A stretch of 64,000 nucleotides of DNA from Solihabitans fulvus (GTDB lineage: Bacteria > Actinomycetota > Actinomycetes > Mycobacteriales > Pseudonocardiaceae). Shown piece after piece: positions 16,326-23,419 of the stretch. The notes under the pieces were generated by a model, which was not told the origin of the DNA, did no database searches, and saw only the letters and a list, made by a program, of their open reading frames with translations. Location of the stretch: NCBI RefSeq assembly GCF_008386585.1, contig NZ_VUOB01000074.1, positions 1 to 64,000 of the forward strand, given 5' to 3'. Position numbers and translations under genes: made by a program. Numbering within the stretch: position 1 is the stretch's first letter; every line of letters begins with the position of its first letter.

Positions 16326-17108
16326 ATGACGGACAGCCGGGACCACGAACAGAGGTCCCTCTATCGCCGGGTCGCTGACGATCTCAGGGCCGACATCGTC
16401 GCCGGCAACTACGGTGCCGGCGCCAGCCTGCCCTCGGAGAGCGAACTGGCCGCGCGCTACGACGTGTCGCGCGGCACGGTCCGCCAGGCGTTCTCGGCGC
16501 TGCGCGCGGAGGGTGTGATCGCGTCCCGACGCGGGGCGCGGCGAATCGTCCTGAGTGGACCGAGGCTCCAGAGCTTCACCGAGTTGCTCAGCTTCTCCCG
16601 GTGGGCACGGGCAGTCGGCGAGGAACCGGCCGGCCGGGTGGTCAGCCTGGAGCGCCGGGACGCCACCGCGCTGGAACGCGAGCAGCTCAACATCGCCGAC
16701 GGCAGCCGGATCTACCACCTCACCAGGGTGCGCATGCTGTCGGGACGCCCGGTGATGATCGAGCGCACCGCGTACCCGGACCGGGTCGGCGCGCTGGTCG
16801 CGGGGATGGACCCCGACATCGAGTCGATCACCGAACGCCTCGCGGAACTCGGCGTGCTGTTCACCGACGCCGAGCACATCATCGACGCCGTGCCCGCCTC
16901 CACCGAGGACGCGCGCCTGCTCGACGTCCGCCCGAGGGTGCCGATCCTGCGGGAGCGCCGCCGCAGCACCGACCCCTCGGGCACGCCGGTCGAGTGGTCC
17001 GAGGACCGCTACCTCGGCGACGCCGTCGCGTTCACCGTGCACAACTCCGTCGCGGCCAACGCGCTGTCCCGGCAGCCCGGTCCCGGCCCGTCGACCAAGG
17101 CACGCTGA
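16326..17108 (+). CDS. GntR/HutC-family transcriptional regulator
   Basis: 260 residues. N-terminal winged helix: YRRVADDLRADIVAGNYGAGASLPSESELAARYDVSRGTVRQAFSALRAEG. C-terminal UTRA ligand domain (about 85-240): GEEPAGRVVSLERRDA, RIYHLTRVRMLSGRPVMIERTAYP, PVEWSEDRYLGD. HutC-type regulators sense small molecules; those beside phosphonate genes (for example PhnF-like ones) repress uptake and catabolism. It is placed between the two minus-strand operons it is thought to control, and candidate sites occur at both promoters. Confidence 0.93.
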   Translation: MTDSRDHEQRSLYRRVADDLRADIVAGNYGAGASLPSESELAARYDVSRGTVRQAFSALRAEGVIASRRGARRIVLSGPRLQSFTELLSFSRWARAVGEEPAGRVVSLERRDATALEREQLNIADGSRIYHLTRVRMLSGRPVMIERTAYPDRVGALVAGMDPDIESITERLAELGVLFTDAEHIIDAVPASTEDARLLDVRPRVPILRERRRSTDPSGTPVEWSEDRYLGDAVAFTVHNSVAANALSRQPGPGPSTKAR

Positions 17109-17124
17109 CCGCCTCGGCCTGCGG

Positions 17125-17246
17125 ATTGTGCGGCTCCTGTGTGCTTTGCGGGCTCTTGGGTGTTTTGCCGGCTCTTGTTGGTCTTGCGGCGCCTGTGGGT
17201 CTTGCGATTCTTGTAGGCTTTGCGGCTCCTGTGGGCTTTGCGGCGC
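17125..17246. repeat. Degenerate 18-base tandem repeat
   Basis: Six to seven imperfect copies of a unit close to TTGCGGCTCCTGTGGGCT (18 or 19 bases each) fill the space between the convergent GntR and HD-domain genes. Thymine and guanine are strongly favoured on this strand. The copies have diverged in sequence but keep the TTGC start. No spacer separates the units, so it is not a CRISPR array. Confidence 0.75.
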
Positions 17247-17804
17247 TCAGGACCGCAGCAACCGGGCGAGCAGCGGTCGGAAGTGGTCGAAGCCCGGGGT
17301 CGGCGCGTCGGGATCCTTGGCTGCGTCGTCCCAGCGGCGCACGGCGACGGCGGCCCGCGCGTGCGGCAGCGCGGCGAACGCGCTGGCCTGATCCGGCGTC
17401 ATCGGGCCGCCCTGCACCGACAGCGTGTACACCGACGCCTCGGACAGCGCCGCGACGTAGGCGGGCTCGACCGCGCACAGGTAGCGCTTCGCCGCGACGT
17501 GTAGCCGGATCGGCTCGGTGACCTCGGCGGGAAACCACTGCGCCAGCCAGGCCGCGCCGGTGTCGCTGTGCCGGTTGTCCTTGCCCGCCATCAGCTCCTG
17601 CCCGGTGACGCTGCCGTGGAAGTGGCCGACGTCGTGCAGCAGCGCTGCGGCGACCAGGTGCTCGGGCGCGCCTGCCGCCTCGGCGAGCGCGCCGGCCTGC
17701 ATCATGTGCACGGCCACGGTGACGCGTTCGCCCAGGTACTCTCCAGCGCTCTCGCCGGCGAACAGGTCGGCGATGCGGTCGACGGGACTCACAGCCTCGG
17801 TCAC
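17247..17804 (-). CDS. PhnZ/TmpB-like HD-domain mixed-valent diiron oxygenase
   Basis: 185-residue HD-domain protein. The signature HD pair is in ALLHDVGH (His57, Asp58); His33, His79, His102 and Asp159 or Asp160 complete a diiron ligand set like that of PhnZ (34, 58/59, 80, 104, 161 from memory). The motif EYLGE (Tyr23, Glu26) corresponds to the substrate-gating Tyr24/Glu27 of PhnZ. PhnZ and TmpB cleave the C-P bond of 1-hydroxy phosphonates using oxygen, releasing phosphate and glycine or glycine betaine. GTG at 17804 overlaps the dioxygenase stop (GTGA), so both steps are made together. A generic HD phosphohydrolase is the alternative, but context and residues favour the oxygenase. Confidence 0.82.
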   Translation of the reverse strand: MTEAVSPVDRIADLFAGESAGEYLGERVTVAVHMMQAGALAEAAGAPEHLVAAALLHDVGHFHGSVTGQELMAGKDNRHSDTGAAWLAQWFPAEVTEPIRLHVAAKRYLCAVEPAYVAALSEASVYTLSVQGGPMTPDQASAFAALPHARAAVAVRRWDDAAKDPDAPTPGFDHFRPLLARLLRS

Positions 17805-18925
17805 GCGTCCACCTTTCGGCGCAGCACAGCAAGGGAGCTGATCAGCGAGTCCAGGTCGGCGTAGCAGCCCTGGAGATGACGGTCCCCGGTGTCGGCGAAC
17901 GCGGTGCGCGCGTGCAGCACCCTGGTGTTGTCGAAGATCAGGCAGTCGCCGGGCGCGAGCCGGAACGTGAGCAGCAGGTCGGGTCGGACCAGCAACTCGG
18001 CGAACCGCCGGTAGGCCGCGTAGAACTCCACGATCCGTTGGTAGGGCAGGCGAAGCGGCTGGATGGACCGGTTGTTGAACCGCACCTCCCTGATCCGCCC
18101 CGCCGGGTCGACACCGATCAGCGGCCGGTCGGCGCGCAGCGCGGTGTCCGCGTCGGCGAAGGCGAACGGCACCGGTGTCCCGGCGAGCACCGCGAACACC
18201 TCGGGGTCCTCGGCGCGCAGCAGCGCGGCGGCCCGGAAGCCGTCGACGAGACCGGTCTCGCCGCCGTCGACCGCGTTGCGCAGGCAGTGCAGCAGTTGGA
18301 GGGTCGGCACGGGATCCCGGTAGGGATTGTCGGTGTGCGGCGAGATCGCCAGCCCGGTGAACGCCAGGTTGTTCGGCGTCGCCTCGACCCGCACGTCGAA
18401 CAGCGAGCCGTAGTTGGTCTCGCGGACGTAGCCGAAGCTCTCCGCGACGTCACGCACCGCGCCGTCCTCGCAGGGCACGTCCCGCAGCAGCACGAATCCC
18501 TGCCGCAGCACCGCGTCGAGGCAGCGGACCCGCTCGGCCGGGTCGGCGAGGTAGTCCGCCCAGCTGCCCTCCGGCAGCCTGCCGCGCAGATCGTCTGCCA
18601 GCCAGAGCCGTTTACCGCGCTCGGTCCTGCCGTCGCCGGGATCGCCGTCGTCGAGCGCGTTGCCGGCCAGCCAGGACCTGCTGAAGGTGGACCGGTGGCC
18701 GTCGGGCCCGAGCACGACGGTCACCTCGGTGTCGGTCTGCTCGACCGCCGTGACGGCGGTGTCCTCGGCGAGGTCGGTTATGCCGAGGAACTTCTGCCCG
18801 GTGCGTGGGTCGCGGCACTCCACGCACGGGCAGTTGTCCCGGAGCCACAAGGCGGGGAACCGCAGCGTCGCGCCGTCCGCGTCGACGTCGAGGTGGTCGG
18901 AGTCGGCGGCGATCGATTTCGTCAT
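17801..18925 (-). CDS. PhnY*/TmpA-like Fe(II)/2-oxoglutarate dioxygenase
   Basis: 374 residues. The N-terminal 85 residues are a DUF971/GBBH-like zinc domain (LWLRDNCPCVECRDPRTGQKF). The TauD-type catalytic domain carries ISPHTDNPY (His-x-Asp iron ligands), the distal histidine in NTRVLHARTAF, and the Arg for 2-oxoglutarate just after. The family includes carnitine-forming gamma-butyrobetaine hydroxylase and TmpA/PhnY*, which hydroxylate (trimethyl)aminoethylphosphonate at C1. The coupled PhnZ-like gene makes phosphonate hydroxylation the likely role. ATG at 18925 follows GGGAGG; a longer frame from 18964 would run through the putative operator. Product is passed to the HD-domain oxygenase. 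Confidence 0.85.
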   Translation of the reverse strand: MTKSIAADSDHLDVDADGATLRFPALWLRDNCPCVECRDPRTGQKFLGITDLAEDTAVTAVEQTDTEVTVVLGPDGHRSTFSRSWLAGNALDDGDPGDGRTERGKRLWLADDLRGRLPEGSWADYLADPAERVRCLDAVLRQGFVLLRDVPCEDGAVRDVAESFGYVRETNYGSLFDVRVEATPNNLAFTGLAISPHTDNPYRDPVPTLQLLHCLRNAVDGGETGLVDGFRAAALLRAEDPEVFAVLAGTPVPFAFADADTALRADRPLIGVDPAGRIREVRFNNRSIQPLRLPYQRIVEFYAAYRRFAELLVRPDLLLTFRLAPGDCLIFDNTRVLHARTAFADTGDRHLQGCYADLDSLISSLAVLRRKVDA

Positions 18926-18935
18926 GCTGACCTCC

Positions 18936-18961
18936 CGATCAAGTACTTGGCTGTACATGTT
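18936..18961. promoter_or_regulatory. Candidate GntR operator upstream of dioxygenase gene
   Basis: Read on the minus strand this is GAACATGTAC followed by GCCAAGTACTT. The AACATGT half-site equals that in the divergent promoter at 16241-16257; the second half is imperfect. It sits 10-35 bases before the dioxygenase start codon. Confidence 0.45.
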
Positions 18962-19105
18962 CAAAGGTGACTAGCCAACATTGACGTCAGGTGACAACGG
19001 CTCGACGTGGGGGGAAAGTTCGCACATCCGTCGGTGTACGGATGTCTCGACGGACGTGGGCGGTGATCGTCACGGGTAGCGCGACAGCAGAAACGGAGCC
19101 CGCCC

Positions 19106-19699
19106 ATGTCCCCGCACAGCAACCACCTCCCGCACCCGCACGACAGCTGGAACTACGCGGCGCGTGGCGAGACACCGACCCAGCGGCTCGACCGCAACTA
19201 CGGCGAAATCCTCCAGGAGGTGCGCGTCGCGCAGACCGGAGTGCAACTGCTGCTCGCGTTCCTGTTCACCCTCGCGTTCACCCCGAGGTTCACCGCGCTG
19301 ACGGACTTCCAGCGCGGCGTGTACGTCACCAGCCTCATCCTCGGCGCGGCGGCGACCGCCCTGCTCATCGCGCCCGCCCCGTTCCACCGGGTGGTCTTCG
19401 CGAGGCGCCTCAAGCGATTGCTGGTCCGAGCGTCCGGCCTGTTCGCCGTGTTCGGCCTCGCCCTGCTGATGCTCTCGCTCAGCTCGGCACTGCTGCTGAT
19501 TCTCGACGTGGTGCTCAACATCGCGCTCGCCGCCTGGATCGCCAGCGGCACGCTGCTGTGGTTCTGCACGTGGTGGTACGCGGTGCCGTTGTGGAGCAGG
19601 ATGCGGCACGGCCGCGACGCGGCCGAATGGGAACCCGCTGCCGAAACCGCGCCCCCGGTCGCGCCGATCCGGCCCACCACCGACCGACAGGCGGGGTAG
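19106..19699 (+). CDS. DUF6328 family membrane protein
   Basis: 197 residues. The N-terminus carries ETPTQRLDRNYGEILQEVRVAQTGVQLL, typical of the actinobacterial DUF6328 family, followed by four hydrophobic segments (about 45-65, 75-95, 110-130, 140-165) and a Pro/Ala-rich cytoplasmic tail. ATG at 19106 has GGAG 7 bases upstream. The function of the family is not known. It is convergent with the LAL regulator and shows no evident partner. Confidence 0.85.
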   Translation: MSPHSNHLPHPHDSWNYAARGETPTQRLDRNYGEILQEVRVAQTGVQLLLAFLFTLAFTPRFTALTDFQRGVYVTSLILGAAATALLIAPAPFHRVVFARRLKRLLVRASGLFAVFGLALLMLSLSSALLLILDVVLNIALAAWIASGTLLWFCTWWYAVPLWSRMRHGRDAAEWEPAAETAPPVAPIRPTTDRQAG

Positions 19700-19717
19700 G
19701 GCGGTTCCGCTCGCGGC

Positions 19718-22546
19718 TCAGGAAACCCGGCCGGTGCCGGGCCGGGCCGTGGCCTCCCTGGCGATGTCGATGCGCGAGTGCAGGCCGAGCTTGGCCAGCA
19801 CGTGCGAGACGTGCGTCGCCACCGTGCGCGGCGACAGGTAGAGCCGCGCCGCGATCTGCGGGTTCGACAGGCCGAGCACGACCAACCCCGCGACGGTCGC
19901 CTCGGTCGGCGTCAGGCTCTCCCATCCGCTGCGGGCCTGCCGATGCTTCACGCGCGGCCCCCTGCGTATGCCGTAACCGCGGAACCGCGCCTGGAGCCGC
20001 GACACGTCCCACGCCGCGCCGAGCGACGCGAACAGGTCGAGCGCCCCGGTGAACGCCGCCCGCGCGGACCCCCGGTCGCCGGCGTCGGCGAACCCGACGG
20101 CGGCAGCCTCCAGCGCGGCGGCCCTCGGCAACGGCCGACCCGCCTCGCGGTAGGCGTCGGCGGCCAGCAGCAGCGTCGCGGGATCGTCGTCGAGCAAACC
20201 CCGGCAGTACCGGGAGGCGGCGCGGCGGTGCGGTGCGGCGGCTGCCCCGCCGAGGGCCTCCGCGCGTCTGGTCGCGGCGCGGGCCGTCGCGCGGTCACCG
20301 ACCAGCACGGCCAGCCGCACCGCGTCGGCGAGCAGATCCTCGACGCCGGTCCGGTTGCGCAGCGCGGCGCGGAGCACAGCCAGCGCCTCGACGGGCGTTC
20401 CCTCGTGCTCCAGATCCGCGCTGCGCGCAACGGCGAGCTGGCCGATCACCCTGCCGCCCAACTGTTCCGCGTAGGGCGCGGCCGCGGCAAGGTGCCGACG
20501 CGCGTCGGCCGGTTCGCCTCGGTGGAAGCAGATCAACGCCGCGACGCCGTGGTCGCAGCACGCGACGGTGGGGTCCTTCGACTCGTCAGCAAGCACGTCG
20601 ACCTCGGCGATCGCGTCGTCCCAGCGCCCGGTGTCCAGCAGCAGCTGCCCGAGCGCGCTCTGCGCCTGCGCGAGGCGAACCACGCTGCCGGTGCGCTCGG
20701 CCGATCGCCGGACCTGCCTGGCCGCGGTCAGCGCCTCCGCAGGCCGGTCGAGTTCGCCGAGCGTGACCGCATGGTTGATCTGCAACAACAACCGCAGGTC
20801 CGTCAGCGCGGGATCGTCCTGCGACACGGCCAGCGCCCGTTCGAACATCGGCAGCGCGGCCGGCATCTCGCCGCGCACCATGGCCACGATGGTCAACACG
20901 TGCAGGGCCCACGCGGTGGTCCACCGGTCGGTGTCCTCGGCGAGCGCCGCGGTCGCGACCTCGCCGGCCCTGGCCACTTCGCCGAGATGCCAGTGGGTGC
21001 GGGCGGCGAGCACCGTGAGCCTGGCGCGCGCCCGCGCCGTCAGGTTCTCCCTGGCAAGCTCTTTGTCAAGCGCGACAAGCGATTCGCGGGCCCGGCCGGC
21101 CATCGCGCGGCACTGCATCAGGGTGCAGTGCAGATCGACCACGCGGTCCAGCTCGGCGACCTGCCCCAGCGCGTCGGCGGCGACCCGTTCCGCCGCATCG
21201 TGTTCGCCGACCCGGTAGAGCGCGTCGGCGAGCCGGCACAGCAGCACCTCGCGTCCCTCCGAGCCGGCCGGCGCGCTGGCCACCGCCCTGCGCAGGAACT
21301 CCACCGCGACCTTCGGCGCCTGGGCCGCGAGCACGGGCGCGGCGTCCACCAGCCACCGCAGCGCCCAGCCGTGTTCGCCCCGCGCCGTCAACGCGTCCGC
21401 GTCGGGGCCGTCGAGGGCAGGAAGCAGCTGCCTGGCGACCCGGTCGACCGACGCGCCAGCCTCGGCCAACGCGCGGGCGGCGTCGCGGTGCCAGGCCGCG
21501 CGCACGGCGGCCGGCAGCTGGCCGTAGAGCGCGGCGCGGATCAGCGGATGCCGGAACGCGAGCCCGTCGGTGGCCTCGGTGAGGACCCCGGCGGCGCAGG
21601 CCTCGTCGAGCGCGGCCACCAGGTCGGCGATCCTTCTGCGCAGCACGATTGCCAGGTCCGCGACGGAGAACTCGACGCCGAGCAGCGCGGCGGCGCGCAC
21701 CGCGTCCCTGGTCGACGGCGTCAGGAAACCGAGCCGGTCGGCGATGGCGGCCGGCAGCGAGTCCGGCACGGGCACCTCGGCGACCTCGACCACCCCGGAG
21801 TCGGCGACCGCGACCCCGTTGCCCCTGGCGAGCGCGTCGACGAGTTCGGTGAGGTACAGCGGATTGCCCGCCGCACCATCGGCCAGCCTGCGCAGCCCGT
21901 CGCCGGGTGTTCCGCCGGTCAACTCGGTGAGCAGCCGACGCACGGCCTGCTCCGACAGTGGGCCAAGCCGCAGCAGCCCGTCGGCCTCGACGGATCTGCG
22001 CAGCGCGGCCACGTCGTCGCGGCGCGGCACCGGCCGGGTCGCCCCGATCAGCAGCAGCGGCAGCTGCCGCGCCGACCTGGTGAGCCGGCCCCAGACAGCG
22101 AGGGTGGCCGGATCAGCCCACTGGAGGTCGTCGATCGCCAGCACGGTCGGCGCCGCCGCGCACAGGTCGTCCACGAGCCCGACCAGCCGCTCGCCGGCTG
22201 CGGCGGTCAGGTCCGCGCTGTCGGCGGCCAGTTCGCCGCGCAGCAGTCGGATGATCTCCGTGCGCTCACCGTCCACAGTGGACCGATGAATCCGCAGGCA
22301 CTCCAACAAAGGCAGCAGCGGCAGCGCCTGCCCCAGCTCGTCACCGGCGCCCCAGAACGCCTGACAGCCGCGCCGTTCGGCCGCGGCGCACGCGGCCCGC
22401 AGCAGCGTCGACTTGCCGATGCCCGGTTCACCCTCGACGAGCACCGCGCGGCCCCGGCCCGCGGCGGCCGCGTCGACCCAGCCGACCAGCCGGGACAACT
22501 CGTCACCGCGACCGATCAGCGCGCAACCCCGGACCGGGTTCGACAT
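19718..22546 (-). CDS. Large ATP-binding LuxR-type regulator (LAL family)
   Basis: 942 residues. N-terminal AAA ATPase: Walker A GEPGIGKSTLL (about 40-50), Walker B VLAIDDLQWAD (about 135). The long middle is a helical, TPR-like sensor (repeated Ala/Leu/Arg-rich pairs, about 330-850). The C-terminal 65 residues are a LuxR helix-turn-helix: LTPTEATVAGLVVLGLSNPQIAARLYLSPRTVATHVSHVLAKLGLHSR-type text. LAL proteins are MalT-like, ATP- and inducer-dependent activators, often of secondary-metabolite clusters. ATG at 22546. A small secreted peptide gene diverges from it. Confidence 0.93.
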   Translation of the reverse strand: MSNPVRGCALIGRGDELSRLVGWVDAAAAGRGRAVLVEGEPGIGKSTLLRAACAAAERRGCQAFWGAGDELGQALPLLPLLECLRIHRSTVDGERTEIIRLLRGELAADSADLTAAAGERLVGLVDDLCAAAPTVLAIDDLQWADPATLAVWGRLTRSARQLPLLLIGATRPVPRRDDVAALRRSVEADGLLRLGPLSEQAVRRLLTELTGGTPGDGLRRLADGAAGNPLYLTELVDALARGNGVAVADSGVVEVAEVPVPDSLPAAIADRLGFLTPSTRDAVRAAALLGVEFSVADLAIVLRRRIADLVAALDEACAAGVLTEATDGLAFRHPLIRAALYGQLPAAVRAAWHRDAARALAEAGASVDRVARQLLPALDGPDADALTARGEHGWALRWLVDAAPVLAAQAPKVAVEFLRRAVASAPAGSEGREVLLCRLADALYRVGEHDAAERVAADALGQVAELDRVVDLHCTLMQCRAMAGRARESLVALDKELARENLTARARARLTVLAARTHWHLGEVARAGEVATAALAEDTDRWTTAWALHVLTIVAMVRGEMPAALPMFERALAVSQDDPALTDLRLLLQINHAVTLGELDRPAEALTAARQVRRSAERTGSVVRLAQAQSALGQLLLDTGRWDDAIAEVDVLADESKDPTVACCDHGVAALICFHRGEPADARRHLAAAAPYAEQLGGRVIGQLAVARSADLEHEGTPVEALAVLRAALRNRTGVEDLLADAVRLAVLVGDRATARAATRRAEALGGAAAAPHRRAASRYCRGLLDDDPATLLLAADAYREAGRPLPRAAALEAAAVGFADAGDRGSARAAFTGALDLFASLGAAWDVSRLQARFRGYGIRRGPRVKHRQARSGWESLTPTEATVAGLVVLGLSNPQIAARLYLSPRTVATHVSHVLAKLGLHSRIDIAREATARPGTGRVS

Positions 22547-22620
22547 TTCTCGGATAATACTCGGTTAATAAAAGATTAACAATAGCTATACTGCTAAATT
22601 ATACGAGATATCCGTCGACA
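22547..22620 (-). promoter_or_regulatory. AT-rich promoter region of LAL gene
   Basis: About 65 bases upstream of the LAL start are strongly AT-rich against a GC-rich background. Read on the minus strand there is a perfect TATAAT (22598-22603) about 50 bases before the ATG. No good -35 hexamer is evident. TATACT on the plus strand could serve the divergent peptide gene. Confidence 0.4.
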
Positions 22621-22774
22621 TTCTTCGGCGGTCTCGACAACGCGCCCCTAGCCACGTTCACGCCCGTCGCGCAGCGTTGGCCCGTTGTTTACCGATGATT
22701 CCCTCGCCCGCCATCCGTCCCGTGCGACCTTTGAGCCGCTGGAGCCCCGGACGAATTGTCAGCGGAGGTTCATC

Positions 22775-22909
22775 ATGCGAATCAGACGAATGGTCGCCGC
22801 GATCGCCGTCGCTCTCGGCATCGCGCTGGTGTCCGTGACCGGGTTCGTCGCACCCCAGGTCGCGGTCGCCGGCACCGGCGGCACCGACGGCGGCGTCCCC
22901 TACGACTAA
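22775..22909 (+). CDS. Small secreted peptide precursor (44 aa)
   Basis: 44-residue product starting MRIRRMVAAIAVALGIALVS, a clear Sec signal peptide (two arginines, then a hydrophobic core). Cleavage after AVA would leave a 12-residue peptide ending GGVPYD. GGAGG lies 8 bases upstream of the ATG at 22775, supporting real translation. It is divergent from the LAL regulator. No family is recognised; it may be an extracellular signal or simply a small exported peptide. Confidence 0.55.
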   Translation: MRIRRMVAAIAVALGIALVSVTGFVAPQVAVAGTGGTDGGVPYD

Positions 22910-23032
22910 CCACCCGACCGCGAACCCCGGTGGGCGGTGCCGTGACGGCGCCGCCCACCGAGGCGTTCTCGCGAGCCCGGCGCGGCCAAGTGCGATGATC
23001 GCCAGGTAGCGATCAAGCCACCTGGAGCACTC

Positions 23033-23419
23033 GTGAGTTCACTCGTCAACCACATCACCTTCGACAGCGCCAACCCGTACGCGCTCGCACGCTTCTGGAG
23101 CCTGGTCACCGGCCACCCGATTGGCGACGACGACCACCCAGGCGACCCCGAGGCCGCCGTGGTCCCACCGAAGGGCACCGGACCGCTGCTGCTGTTCGTC
23201 ACGGTGACCGACGAGAAGGCCGCGAAGAACCGCGTGCACCTCGACATCCAGCCGACCGACCGCACCCGCGACGAGGAGGTCGAGCGGCTGCTCACGGCCG
23301 GCGCGACCCAGGTATCCGACCAGCGCAGGCCCGACGGCTCGGGTTGGGTCGTGCTCGCCGACCCCGAGGGCAACGAGTTCTGCGTCGAGCGCAGCGCCGC
23401 CGAGCGGGCCGCGCACTAG
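23033..23419 (+). CDS. VOC (glyoxalase-like) family protein
   Basis: 128-residue protein of the vicinal-oxygen-chelate fold: opens LVNHITFDSANPYALARFWSLVTGHP, has RVHLDIQPTD in the middle and ends VVLADPEGNEFCVE, the usual Glyoxalase_6-like pattern. Metal or substrate is not evident. GTG at 23033 has GGAG 5 bases upstream. The stop codon overlaps that of the convergent HelD gene on the other strand (CTAG). Confidence 0.9.
   Translation: MSSLVNHITFDSANPYALARFWSLVTGHPIGDDDHPGDPEAAVVPPKGTGPLLLFVTVTDEKAAKNRVHLDIQPTDRTRDEEVERLLTAGATQVSDQRRPDGSGWVVLADPEGNEFCVERSAAERAAH

Noticed and set aside
17125-17246. 18-base repeats considered as CRISPR
   Set aside because: Units are adjacent without spacers, imperfect, and no cas gene is in the window.
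17801-18925. Carnitine biosynthesis role for the GBBH-like dioxygenase
   Set aside because: The translationally coupled PhnZ-like oxygenase and the phosphonate-type importer fit phosphonate catabolism better; no carnitine gene is nearby.
22775-22909. Lantibiotic or lasso precursor
   Set aside because: The product has a Sec signal peptide rather than a leader peptide, and no modification enzyme gene is adjacent.
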